DNA of 64,000 nt from Holophagae bacterium (GTDB lineage: Bacteria; Acidobacteriota; Holophagae; Acanthopleuribacterales; Acanthopleuribacteraceae): positions 1,116,001 through 1,180,000 of the forward strand of contig JAUIFE010000001.1 of NCBI GenBank assembly GCA_030429565.1. The letters run 5' to 3'. The translations under genes were made by a program, and so were the position numbers. Every line of letters begins with the position of its first letter. The stretch's first letter is position 1. The notes below the pieces were generated by a model that saw only the letters and a program-made list of their open reading frames with translations, was not told the origin of the DNA and ran no database searches. This document shows positions 34,897 through 44,263 of the stretch, piece by piece.

Positions 34897-34905
34897 CTTT
34901 TATCC

Positions 34906-34935
34906 GGCCCGCGCCCTTGTGAGCGCGGGCCTTTT
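34906..34935 (+). terminator. Rho-independent terminator after hmgA
   Basis: GGCCCGCGC (34906-34914) pairs perfectly with GCGCGGGCC (34923-34931), loop of 8, then TTTT. It separates hmgA from the acyl-CoA synthetase gene. Confidence 0.85.
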
Positions 34936-34972
34936 GCCGCCCTCAAACTCCTGGCTTTCACGAGGTTCTATA

Positions 34973-37018
34973 ATGACTACCCCGTTTGCGCCGGCTCTCG
35001 TCGAGGCCGGCCTCAGTTCTGATCACGCCCAACATTGGTGGCAACAATTTAACGACGCCGACACGCCGCAACAACTGCTCGCGCTGTGGCGCGAATGGAC
35101 GGCTTTCGCTCGCGATCAGGGCCTCGGCCACGCCGCCCACGACGTTCTTTTCTCGGCATTGCAGGGGCGTTGGCCCGAAGCGGCCGGACCTTTTCCCGTC
35201 TGGCAACCACAAGACGCCGATCTGGAACAGGCCCACATTACACGCCACCAACGCCGCCTGGGTTTACCCGATTACGCGGCCTTCCACCGCTGGTCTACAG
35301 AAAACCGCACCGCCTTTTGGGGCGACATGGTGGCCGACCTAGGCGTCCAGTGGCAGCAGCCACCCAGCGCCGTCTTGGCACCAAACAGCCAAGCCGACGC
35401 ACCGAACTGGTTTCCCGACGCGCGTTTAAACATCGCCGAAAGTTGCTTTCAGGCAGACGCCGACGCCGCCGCAATTGTGTTCCAACGGGCGGGCGACGAC
35501 AAGCTGTCCCACTGGACCACGGCCGAATTACAGCGCTTGAGTTTTCGCATTGCCAACAGCTTACGCGCCGCCGGTTTTGCGCCAGGCGACGCGCTCGCCA
35601 TAAACATGGCGATGACACCGGAATCCGTGGCAATTTACCTGGGTATTGTCTGTGCCGGCTGTGTGGTGGTTTCGATTGCCGACAGTTTCTCGGCCGGCGA
35701 AGTGGCGACCCGTTTGCGTATCAGCAACGCCAAAGGCATCTTCACCACCGACGTCAACCCACGCGGAACACGCCTGATGCCAATGTACGAAAAAGTCAAA
35801 GACGCGGGTGCACCGACGGCGATTGTTTTGCCGGCTACGGCACAACCGGTCGACGCAGGCAGCCTACGCGCCGGCGACCTCAGTTGGGATAACTTCCTCA
35901 GCGACAACGACCAGTTTGTGCCGGAAGCCTGTACGGTCTACGCCCACGCCAACATTCTGTTTTCCAGCGGCACCACCGGCGATCCCAAGGCGATCCCCTG
36001 GTCACAACTAACACCACTCAAATGCGGCGTGGACGGCATGCTACACCACGACATCCACGCGGGCGACGTGGTCTGCTGGCCAACCAACTTGGGCTGGATG
36101 ATGGGCCCCTGGCTGATTTTCGCGAGCCTGCTCAACCGCGCCACCATCGCGCTTTACTGTGATGCACCCACCAGCCCCGGTTTTTGCCGTTTTGTCGAAC
36201 AGGCCGGCGTCACCATGCTCGGCGTCATCCCCAGCATCGTCAAAGCTTGGCGCCAAGCGAACGCACTCGACGGTTGCGACTGGACCGGCATTAAAACCTT
36301 TAGCAGCACGGGTGAGTGCTCCAACATCGACGACATGTTTTTCCTGATGGCGGCGGCCGATTTCAAGCCGGTCATTGAGTACTGCGGCGGCACGGAAATC
36401 GGTGGTGGTTACTTGACCGGCACCCGCGTGCAAGCGGCTTCTCCGGCAACCTTCTCAACGCCGGCGCTGGGTCTCGACTTGGTCTTGCTCGACGAGGACG
36501 ATCAAGCCGGCGACGTCGGCGAGGTGTTTTTGAAGCCACCGTCGATTGGTTTGTCGCAAAGTCTGCTCAACAAAGACCACCATGCCGTATATTACGCGGG
36601 CACGCCCAAAGGCCCGAACGGCGAAACACTGCGACGCCACGGCGACCAGTTGCAGCGCTTGGCGGGCGGTTATTATCGCGCACTGGGCCGCGCCGACGAC
36701 ACGATGAATCTGGGCGGTATTAAGGTCAGTTCTGCCGAAATCGAACGCACGCTCAACAGTATTGACGGTGTCAACGAAACGGCAGCGGTCGCGGTCTCAC
36801 CGACGGGCGGCGGTCCCAGCATGTTGGTGATCTTCGCGGTATTAAGCGAAAGCTTGGACCACGACTCCCTGCAAACGGCCATGCAGAAGGCGATTCGCGC
36901 CAAGCTCAACCCGCTGTTTAAAATTAGTGCCTTGCGCGTGGTTAACAGCTTGCCACGCACGGCTTCCGGCAAGGTCATGCGACGCATGCTGCGCGCCGGT
37001 TTCTCACCGGGTCGTTAA
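34973..37018 (+). CDS. AMP-forming acyl-CoA synthetase (acetyl/acetoacetyl-CoA ligase-like)
   Basis: A 681-residue ANL-superfamily ligase with an N-terminal ACAS-type segment (NWFPDARLNIAESCF). The phosphate-binding loop is LFSSGTTGDPKAIPW, followed by YCGGTEIGGGY, the YRALGRADD hinge and the C-terminal catalytic Lys in RTASGKVMRR. The DARLNIAE context is shared by acetoacetyl-CoA synthetases and plant AAE17/18-type enzymes. Because tyrosine breakdown ends in acetoacetate, activation of acetoacetate is an attractive role, but substrate choice cannot be read from sequence. ATG 34973 with GAGG upstream; the long open N-terminal extension overlaps hmgA and is rejected. Confidence 0.85.
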   Translation: MTTPFAPALVEAGLSSDHAQHWWQQFNDADTPQQLLALWREWTAFARDQGLGHAAHDVLFSALQGRWPEAAGPFPVWQPQDADLEQAHITRHQRRLGLPDYAAFHRWSTENRTAFWGDMVADLGVQWQQPPSAVLAPNSQADAPNWFPDARLNIAESCFQADADAAAIVFQRAGDDKLSHWTTAELQRLSFRIANSLRAAGFAPGDALAINMAMTPESVAIYLGIVCAGCVVVSIADSFSAGEVATRLRISNAKGIFTTDVNPRGTRLMPMYEKVKDAGAPTAIVLPATAQPVDAGSLRAGDLSWDNFLSDNDQFVPEACTVYAHANILFSSGTTGDPKAIPWSQLTPLKCGVDGMLHHDIHAGDVVCWPTNLGWMMGPWLIFASLLNRATIALYCDAPTSPGFCRFVEQAGVTMLGVIPSIVKAWRQANALDGCDWTGIKTFSSTGECSNIDDMFFLMAAADFKPVIEYCGGTEIGGGYLTGTRVQAASPATFSTPALGLDLVLLDEDDQAGDVGEVFLKPPSIGLSQSLLNKDHHAVYYAGTPKGPNGETLRRHGDQLQRLAGGYYRALGRADDTMNLGGIKVSSAEIERTLNSIDGVNETAAVAVSPTGGGPSMLVIFAVLSESLDHDSLQTAMQKAIRAKLNPLFKISALRVVNSLPRTASGKVMRRMLRAGFSPGR

Positions 37019-37055
37019 ATCACCCCGGCAGCGAGCCACCCCCTGAGAAAAACAA

Positions 37056-37087
37056 GAAAAGCCTCCTGTCAAGGAGGCTTTTCTTTT
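37056..37087 (+). terminator. Rho-independent terminator
   Basis: A 12-bp perfect stem (GAAAAGCCTCCT with AGGAGGCTTTTC, loop GTCA) followed by TTTT, about 40 nt after the acyl-CoA synthetase stop. Confidence 0.9.
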
Positions 37088-37787
37088 GCGCCTCGCCAAA
37101 CAAACCCATCGCGAGTCGTCGGTTTTTTAGCAAAAAAGCATCGACGCCGCGAAAACCTACCGCACCAACCCGATTCTTTATGATTGACCGGCAAGCGTTG
37201 GCCGTGACACCAGAGAGGAAGCCGGACCGTCCAGGGACAGGCCGTGATGGGAAAATCACCAAACAAGCTGTGTGGTGAAATCACGGCGCGCGACCTAACC
37301 GCGTTTCAATATTTCAGATTGGACAAGCGCATTTCTTTTTCCTCGGTTTCAGCAAAAACGCTGCAACCAGCATCTTTTCACAGCCGAAGAGCGACAACTA
37401 AAACATCAAACCAAACCTATTAAAAACAACACCTTATACTCAGGACCTATTTTTTTGGCATTTTTTTTCACCGGTTAGCGCCGATTTTCGTGCTTTTATA
37501 ACTGAGGGTGCGTATTTAAACGCGACTGTACCGCCCGCCTTATTTTTTTCTTCTTCAAGGCGTCCGGTCTGCTAACAAAACCCTGCGTGTCATCGCGATT
37601 CACCGTGAGGGTGGACGCTGCCGGCAGGGTTTTTGGTTGTCGCTACCAGTATTCACGCTCAGTACGCCCTTTCTTTTGGTTTATGACATACGCCGACCGC
37701 CGCCGCGCGGCGGCTCCCATTAATTAGCAAGCCATTCAGGCCGCAAACGGCTTGTGCCGTCTTATGGCCGTCATCGAGGAGATCGCT
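37088..37787 (+). other. long 5' region before the first DUF3857 pair
   Basis: About 700 nt without a gene. It is AT-rich around 37400-37560. A hairpin AAAACCCTGC (37577-37586) with GCAGGGTTTT (37624-37633), loop 37 nt, followed by TTGGTTGT, lies about 150 nt before the first gene and could be an attenuator or a weak terminator. A promoter presumably lies in the AT-rich part; no clear boxes. Confidence 0.35.
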
Positions 37788-39776
37788 TTGCATCGAACGC
37801 TCTTTTTATGCCTATGTCTATGTTTCACATACAGTTACGGAGCCAAAAAACCCCCAGAATACGGACAACCCATCCCTGACGAAGCCTGGCAGATGACAAA
37901 CGATCCCAACCTTGGGATTCAAGATGCCGCCTATTTGATGTACTACACTCAATTTAACAGCACTTACGTCAAACACTATCGCCTGATTCGCATTTTGAGC
38001 GAGCAGGGAAAAAGCGCCGCTGAATTTGCCGCCGAAAGCCGCTGGCTCAACAAGGTGCGCGGCCGCGTCATCGATCGCGAAGGCGGTATCACCGAGTTTA
38101 ACAATCGCGAAGATTTCGTCGACATTATGGCGTTCCGCTCACGCCGTGAAAAAGCCAAGGTCAAAATTCTCATTCCGCCCGGCCTCACCGACGACTGTAT
38201 CGTTGAAATCGAATGGACGATGGACGGCAGCGACGGCATGGAAGGCGAAGCTAATTTTATGCGCCACCCCGTCGCCGAACCCTTTTACTGCGCCAAAAAA
38301 GTGCTGGATATCGCCTCGATCAAATCACGCGGCTACGCCGCCACCCGCTATGTCTGGAACGGCGTTCAAGCGCCCACCACCTTCGCTAAGGAGCGTTATG
38401 CCGGCGCGCAAACCACCCTGGTTTACGAAAATATTCCGCCGCGCAAGGAACACCCCTACGGCAATCCGTTCTTGGATCCCAACCTGGCCTTTTTTATGAT
38501 CTTCAAAACCTTCCCGGATTTTGGCGGCGACCCCGACAAGTTTTGGCCGCGTTTCTGTAAATCGGTGCTCAAGGAAAACCACGGTCGCATCGTCACCGGT
38601 GGCAGCCATCGCAGTTGGCTCAAAGAACTGAAATCTCAGCTCAGCGCCAATCCCGCCACCGACCCCAAACAAAATCCCGTCGCGGCCGCCAAAGCCACCT
38701 TGGAAGCCCTGCATCGCCGCATTAGCCTGACCCACATTCTCACGCCCGAGCAGTTAACGGCGTTCCGCAATCAAAAAGAACGCAGCAACCCCCAATTGGA
38801 ACACTGTTTCCGCGACGGCTGGGCGACGGCCGACCAAATTACCCATATCTTCATTAAATCACTGCGCGATTTAGGTATTAAGGAAAAGCTGGTTTTCACC
38901 AACTCGCTGGACGAACCACCGCTGCGCCCCGGCGAGCTCAATCCCTTTTCATTTAGTTGGTGGATGCCGTTGGTATTGGTGGAACATGGCCAAGAAAAAG
39001 CGATGTTTTGTGCCTGGCGCCCCTCTTTGCCCGCCGGCTACCTGCCCGCCGATAAACAAGGTCTGCCCGCACTGATTGTCGACCCCAAGGGCTGGAATCA
39101 CAGTTTCGGTCAAACCCTGATGTACGGGCCCAAGGCCAACCAACAACAGACCACTTACGAAGCCGTTTTTGCCGAAGACGGTGCTTACACCGTGGCCATG
39201 GAACAAGTCGGCACCGGTTTCTACAACGCCGTCAACAGTTTCAATTACTATTCCTTAACCGATAGCGAGCGCGATAACTTGCTGCACGAACGTTGGCAAC
39301 GACGCTTCGGCGACCAGTTCCAAATTGACGGGGTCACGATTGAAGGCGACCGCGACCTGCAAAAACTGACCACGATCAAGGTAAACGCCAACCTCACCAT
39401 GAGCACCGATTCCGAATGGATCTCGATCAACCCATTCCCCGGCAGCTTCATCGACCTTTCTTCACCGCTGATGTGGCAGCCTGACCGCACCGAACCCCTG
39501 GTTTTGGATCGGCCGTTTTATCAGGTTGACACCATGCATTTGAAACTCGCTAACGGCTGGGCCCTCAAGGGCAACCCGAGCTGGAAAAAAGCCAACGAAA
39601 TCGGTTCGGTTACGTTTGTCGCCGTGCAAGAGGGCGACACCGTCACCATTCAACGCGTCGTCCAACTCAACGGCCACCTGTTCCATGCCGACGCACAAGA
39701 GCTGCTGCGTGTCTACTTGGCCTGGATTGAAGAAGTCGAAATGCAACAAATCGCCATCGCCAATGGAGGTGCTTAA
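37788..39776 (+). CDS. exported DUF3857 protein, catalytic residues lost (pair 1, first gene)
   Basis: A 662-residue protein with an N-terminal signal (LFLCLCLCFTYSYGA, cleavage before KKPPEYG), probably periplasmic. Residues about 55-180 match the DUF3857 pattern (HYRLIRILSEQGKSAAEF, ILIPPGLTDDCIVEIEW). A transglutaminase-like fold seems to follow, but its catalytic Cys position reads FRDGWATADQIT and the His position SWWMPLVLV, so it should be inactive. The start is TTG 37788, chosen because GAGGAG lies six nt before it; ATG 37764 is in frame but contains the binding site. Its stop overlaps the next start (TAATG). Function unknown; two paralogues lie downstream. Confidence 0.75.
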   Translation: MHRTLFLCLCLCFTYSYGAKKPPEYGQPIPDEAWQMTNDPNLGIQDAAYLMYYTQFNSTYVKHYRLIRILSEQGKSAAEFAAESRWLNKVRGRVIDREGGITEFNNREDFVDIMAFRSRREKAKVKILIPPGLTDDCIVEIEWTMDGSDGMEGEANFMRHPVAEPFYCAKKVLDIASIKSRGYAATRYVWNGVQAPTTFAKERYAGAQTTLVYENIPPRKEHPYGNPFLDPNLAFFMIFKTFPDFGGDPDKFWPRFCKSVLKENHGRIVTGGSHRSWLKELKSQLSANPATDPKQNPVAAAKATLEALHRRISLTHILTPEQLTAFRNQKERSNPQLEHCFRDGWATADQITHIFIKSLRDLGIKEKLVFTNSLDEPPLRPGELNPFSFSWWMPLVLVEHGQEKAMFCAWRPSLPAGYLPADKQGLPALIVDPKGWNHSFGQTLMYGPKANQQQTTYEAVFAEDGAYTVAMEQVGTGFYNAVNSFNYYSLTDSERDNLLHERWQRRFGDQFQIDGVTIEGDRDLQKLTTIKVNANLTMSTDSEWISINPFPGSFIDLSSPLMWQPDRTEPLVLDRPFYQVDTMHLKLANGWALKGNPSWKKANEIGSVTFVAVQEGDTVTIQRVVQLNGHLFHADAQELLRVYLAWIEEVEMQQIAIANGGA

Positions 39777-41710
39777 TGTCGACCCTCATCAAAACGCCTC
39801 TTTGGCTCCTTGCTCTGTTTTTACCGACCGCCCTGTTTGCCCAATTCGGTGCAAGCCTGCCCGATTGGGCCGAGGACGTCCTTGCTCAGGCCGACCAACT
39901 GCCGCAACCACCGGCTGACGCCGATATGTGGCGCTTGCTCGATGAAACCATCATGATGCCCGACGACAAAGGCCGTATCCTCGTGCAACGTCGCGTGGTG
40001 CAGCAAGTTTTGACGGAAGCCGGTGTCGACAGCGCGGCGACTTTTGCCGTCGACGGTGATCCACAGGTCACCAAAATCAAACGACTCAAAGGCTGGCACC
40101 GCAACAGCGCGGGCAAGGTCGTCAAACTCGATCGTAACCGCGTATGGACGGTGAGCCAAGCCGAACTCAACAAGCTGACCCACGAGGCAACCACACTGGC
40201 ACAGTTCGAGAAAGTGGGTCGTGGTTCGGTGGTTGTTTTTGAAAGTAAAGAGCAACGCGAAACCATGTTCGGTCACGATGTGGTGTTCCTGCTGGGTGAT
40301 TTCCCGATTGCGCAACGATCGGTAGAGGTACGTCTGCCAGGTGCTGAGCTGATTCCCGTCAACTTCGAGAGCTGGCAAATCGACCACAGCCTGACCGCGT
40401 CACGACTGCAAGCCAAGGCCACGCCGGGCATTCAGCGCGAGTGGATGACGGCCGACAGCGGCTATTACCTGCCTTATCTTTTGGTGAACTACGATGCCGG
40501 CGACGAAACCCAGGCACCATTGACCGATTGGGTCGCCTTTGGTCGCTGGTACAACAAGCGATTCCACACGGCAAGCGGCGCAACCGGCACAGCCAAGCCA
40601 ATGGCCTCGCCCGACCAGCTCGCCGCAACCTATGCAGCCCAACAAAAATCGGTCAGTTATCGCCAACGTTATCTGACTCCTGGTCGCGGCTGGATTCCCG
40701 CCGAAGGTGCCGCCGTCCAACGCCGCAAATATGGCGATTGTAAAGACATGGTTTCGTGTTTGACGGTTTCCGCCGCCGAAAAACAGGTGGCTGTTTATCC
40801 AACCTTAACCATGATTAGCGGCGACTACTACCCACATGCCGAGGTACCGGTTTCACCGTTCAGCTTTAACCACTTGATTGCCGCCATTCCGTTGCAGCAA
40901 AGCATGGGTCTGGCTGCCGAGGTCACCATCGGCGACCAGCATTTCTTGCTGGTGGATCCCACCGATAAAGGCACGCCGTTTGGCAGTTTGCCGGCCGATT
41001 ATCGCGGCCGCCAAGTGTTGGTATGTCTGCCCAGCGGCGGTGCTTGGGTAGCCGTTCCCGACAGCGCATTGGAGCAGGAATCGCTGGATGTGAAAATCGT
41101 CGGCAGACTTGACCAGTATTTCACCTTAGGTGGCAGCATGATCATCACCAGCCACGGCAACGCCTTGGGCCTGCGCACGACCAGCGGCAATCACCATACG
41201 GAAGAAGTGGAATGGTTGATTCGCAGGGGTTTAAACCTACCAGGCGCCGCCAAGATCACCATCGTGACCATTGATCGCGCCAACCCGGCCGTGGTCCAAA
41301 CCACCTGCCAAATCAGTTGGCCTAGCTTTTTGCGCCATGATGCCGACGGTTACCGTTTGCCGGCCGGTATTGTGCCGGCCTCCAAACCGCAACTGGAAGA
41401 CCGTGGTCGCATCCGGCAACAAGCGGTTCGCGTCCCCAGCCAGACAGCGATCACCTGGAACCTGTCGTTAAAAACCCCGCACGCACTGGTCCCGGGCCAA
41501 TCGGAACAAACCTGGACCGACAACACGCGCGCCTTTACCTGGAAAGCAAGCGGCGGCGATACACTGTCGATTGAATACCACCAAGCAGGCCGGAAACGTT
41601 TGTTTCCGAAACAGGAACTGCAAGCGGGCATCGACTACTGGGAAAACTACCGCCGCAACTACAACCCGTTTTACTTAACGGCAACCTTGTTCCGCGAGAG
41701 CGATCCCTAA
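39776..41710 (+). CDS. exported DUF3857/transglutaminase-like protein (pair 1, second gene)
   Basis: A 644-residue secreted protein: signal peptide LLALFLPTALFA before QFGAS, then a DUF3857 region (about 45-190), then a transglutaminase-like core with Cys322 in RRKYGDCKDM, His in SFNHLIAAIP and Asp in LLVDPTDKGTP. This is the order of the Cys-His-Asp triad of bacterial transglutaminase-like proteases/amidases. A C-terminal beta-rich domain ends ENYRRNYNPFYLTATLF. Overlapping TAATG couples it to the partner without the triad. Substrate unknown; a periplasmic peptide or protein is likely. Confidence 0.8.
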   Translation: MSTLIKTPLWLLALFLPTALFAQFGASLPDWAEDVLAQADQLPQPPADADMWRLLDETIMMPDDKGRILVQRRVVQQVLTEAGVDSAATFAVDGDPQVTKIKRLKGWHRNSAGKVVKLDRNRVWTVSQAELNKLTHEATTLAQFEKVGRGSVVVFESKEQRETMFGHDVVFLLGDFPIAQRSVEVRLPGAELIPVNFESWQIDHSLTASRLQAKATPGIQREWMTADSGYYLPYLLVNYDAGDETQAPLTDWVAFGRWYNKRFHTASGATGTAKPMASPDQLAATYAAQQKSVSYRQRYLTPGRGWIPAEGAAVQRRKYGDCKDMVSCLTVSAAEKQVAVYPTLTMISGDYYPHAEVPVSPFSFNHLIAAIPLQQSMGLAAEVTIGDQHFLLVDPTDKGTPFGSLPADYRGRQVLVCLPSGGAWVAVPDSALEQESLDVKIVGRLDQYFTLGGSMIITSHGNALGLRTTSGNHHTEEVEWLIRRGLNLPGAAKITIVTIDRANPAVVQTTCQISWPSFLRHDADGYRLPAGIVPASKPQLEDRGRIRQQAVRVPSQTAITWNLSLKTPHALVPGQSEQTWTDNTRAFTWKASGGDTLSIEYHQAGRKRLFPKQELQAGIDYWENYRRNYNPFYLTATLFRESDP

Positions 41711-41765
41711 ACCCAACCCATAACAAGGCAAACGCGGGCGGCAACCTAGCGTCGCCCACCGATCA

Positions 41766-41802
41766 AAAGGCACCTAGTTAACGCCTGGGTGCCTTTCTTT
41801 TT
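41766..41802 (+). terminator. Rho-independent terminator after pair 1
   Basis: AAAGGCACC (41766-41774) pairs with GGTGCCTTT (41788-41796), followed by CTTTTT. It ends the first pair, so pairs 1 and 2 are separate transcription units. Confidence 0.85.
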
Positions 41803-42274
41803 CCTGCCGCACCAGGCGGTCGCCAAAAACATTTTTCCCTTTTTTTAATAATTAACGCCCTTCACCCCTGATTCCGCAAAGTAATCGCCACAGCAAAACG
41901 GTTCGGCATAAGCCCAAGGGCTGCCATCACTCGGTATTCCCGAGTCTAGCCCCGCTACGCCAAGTATCATGCAGCGCTACTTCAGAGTAGATTTAACGAC
42001 GCGTATGATTATTTTGCTATTTCTTCATTTGACCATTGCGACAGAAATTTTCTTTTTTTACGGCTATATCTAAAACCATGATGTTTTCACAACCACTAAC
42101 TCTTTAAGATGGTTTTTCGCCTCGCTCGTAGGCGAACCTACTTGACCCGACGCCCAAGATTCTTTCAACGTGGCCGGCGAATCATGACCGGCGATCGTCT
42201 TTTTCTCTGTTCTCGACCTCGTTCCCTTTTTCATTCTTTCAAGATGTCATTTTGTTACCTCCGAGGAGAACTCT
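41803..42274 (+). other. promoter region of pair 2, no gene
   Basis: About 470 nt, AT-rich between 41995 and 42110. The 91-codon open frame at 42109-42384 overlaps the next gene and has no ribosome binding site. Confidence 0.35.
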
Positions 42275-44263
42275 GTGTTTCGTTCACTCTTTTTTCTATG
42301 GTGTGTTTTCACCCTCCCGCTAGCCGTACTTGCAAAAGTCCCGCAGTACGGCGAGCCGATTCCAGCGCAAGCCTGGGAGGTTGAAAGTGATCCCGCGCGT
42401 GGCATTCAAGACGCCGCTTATTTGGAACACTACACCCAACTCAAAGGCGCCAAGGCGCGCCATTACCGGTTAATTCGAATATTGAGCGAGGAAGGCAAAA
42501 AAGCGGCCGCCTTTGCCATTAACCGCAAGATTATCTTAAAGATGCGCGGGCGCGTGATCGAGCGTGACGGCACAGTTACTCCTTTTGAACGGGGCGAGGA
42601 CTTCGTGGATATCACGACCTACCGCTGGCGTTTTTTCAAAGATCGCTCAAGATTGCTCATCCCGCCAGGCCTCAGCGACGATTGCATCGTCGAGTTGGAG
42701 TGGGAAACACGCGCCAACTCGGGCCTTGAGAAAGATCGTTGGGCTGCATATTCATTCATTCGCGAACCCTACTTTTGTTTGAGAAAAGTGATTGATATAA
42801 GCGAGTTTCACACCAAAATTTTGCCTCGTACCTGCATCTATTACCGTCCGTCGCCGACCTTAAATGCGAGCCAGGTTAAGAGCTCGAATACAGCGCTGTA
42901 CCTCGAATATTCAGAGGTCGAGCCCTATCGCGTCCACCCTTTTGCGGGTGATTTAATGGAACCCAATGCCGCCTATGTTTTGATGTTTCGCACCTATTTC
43001 CAAGGCTACGAGAAAGCCGATGATCTTTGGTCAAGGTACTGCAAAAGCTCTGTTCGCAACTACTACTGGAAATTTCAAGGCAGTAGCAGTCACCGTGCCT
43101 GGCTCAAGACCTTGCGTGCCGACTTGGAAGCCAACCCGGCAACCCATCCTAAAAAGAACCCTGTCGCGGCGGCGAAGCATACGTTGGAAGCGCTTCAACA
43201 ACGCATTAGCACCACGGCGTTGCTCACAGCCGATGAGCTCGAGGAACATCGAGATACCAGGACCCGATTTGTCCCCAATATGGAACGCAATTTCCGCGAT
43301 GGACGCGCCACCCCCAAGGCCTTCACCGGCATCTACCTCCATACCCTGCGTTCATTAGGCATTAAAGAAAAGCTCATTTTTACCAGCAGGGACCCGCGTG
43401 TGCCGTTCAACCCGGCAGAACGCTACACTGGCGCATTGGACCTTTATCGGCCACTGGTGCTCGTCGAACAAGGCGACCAAAGTGCTGTTTTTTGTCCCTG
43501 GCAGTCGGCATTGGCCGCCGGCCAATACCCTAGCAACATGCAAGGCCGGCTCGGCCTTATTGTCGACCCCCACGACCGCTGGCGCCACCGCTTCGAGGTA
43601 ACGCCGGTTTATGGTCCCGAAACCAATCTCTCGCAAACAACCTACCAAGGCAGCCTCGCCGAGGACGGCACCCTCCGTTTCCAACTAAAAAAAATTGGGA
43701 CCGGTAATTTCAACAAAACACAAACCCAACGCTATTACTCAATGACTGATGAAGAACGCGAACGTCAGTTGCGCGAAACCTGGCAATGGCGTTTGGGCCA
43801 GGAATACCAGCTAAACGATGTTCAATTGGACGGGCACCACGATGCCAATCAACTGGCAGTGGTCAACTTAAGTGCGCAACGCCGGCTCAAACCCAGCGCC
43901 GATTGGTTGCCGATCACACCTTTTCCCGGCAGTAGGATCGATCTTCACTCGCCGGCTCAGTGGTACGAAAACCGAACCGTCCCCATTCTCCTAGAGCAAT
44001 CCTTCCGTCATGTCGACACACTGATCCTTAAGGTGCCTACCGATTGGCAGCTAAGAGGCCGGCCCCGGTGGCAGAAAACCAATCAGGTCGGTAGCGTGAC
44101 CTTCCTGGCAACTCAAGATGGTGACACGGTCACGGTTCAACGGGCTGTAACGCTGACAAGCCATATCCTAGAGGCGGAAAAGCAGGAACAACTGCGCTTG
44201 TTTCTGGCCTGGGTTGAGGAAGTTTCCATTCAACAAATCGGCGTTCTCAAAGGAGGTGCCTAA
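42275..44263 (+). CDS. exported DUF3857 protein, catalytic residues lost (pair 2, first gene)
   Basis: A 662-residue paralogue of the first-gene protein of pair 1, the same length. GTG 42275 follows GAGGAG. Signal peptide LFFLWCVFTLPLAVLA, then KVPQYGEPIPAQAW aligned with KPPEYGQPIPDEAW of pair 1. DUF3857 region with HYRLIRILSEEGKKAAAF and LLIPPGLSDDCIVELEW. The Cys position reads FRDGRATPKAFT and the His position LDLYRPLVLV, so the triad is absent here too. The stop overlaps the next ATG (TAATG). Confidence 0.75.
   Translation: MFRSLFFLWCVFTLPLAVLAKVPQYGEPIPAQAWEVESDPARGIQDAAYLEHYTQLKGAKARHYRLIRILSEEGKKAAAFAINRKIILKMRGRVIERDGTVTPFERGEDFVDITTYRWRFFKDRSRLLIPPGLSDDCIVELEWETRANSGLEKDRWAAYSFIREPYFCLRKVIDISEFHTKILPRTCIYYRPSPTLNASQVKSSNTALYLEYSEVEPYRVHPFAGDLMEPNAAYVLMFRTYFQGYEKADDLWSRYCKSSVRNYYWKFQGSSSHRAWLKTLRADLEANPATHPKKNPVAAAKHTLEALQQRISTTALLTADELEEHRDTRTRFVPNMERNFRDGRATPKAFTGIYLHTLRSLGIKEKLIFTSRDPRVPFNPAERYTGALDLYRPLVLVEQGDQSAVFCPWQSALAAGQYPSNMQGRLGLIVDPHDRWRHRFEVTPVYGPETNLSQTTYQGSLAEDGTLRFQLKKIGTGNFNKTQTQRYYSMTDEERERQLRETWQWRLGQEYQLNDVQLDGHHDANQLAVVNLSAQRRLKPSADWLPITPFPGSRIDLHSPAQWYENRTVPILLEQSFRHVDTLILKVPTDWQLRGRPRWQKTNQVGSVTFLATQDGDTVTVQRAVTLTSHILEAEKQEQLRLFLAWVEEVSIQQIGVLKGGA

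Noticed and set aside
34703..34972. N-terminal extension of the acyl-CoA synthetase inside hmgA
   Set aside because: It overlaps hmgA codons in another frame and spans a strong terminator; ATG 34973 is followed by a normal family N terminus.
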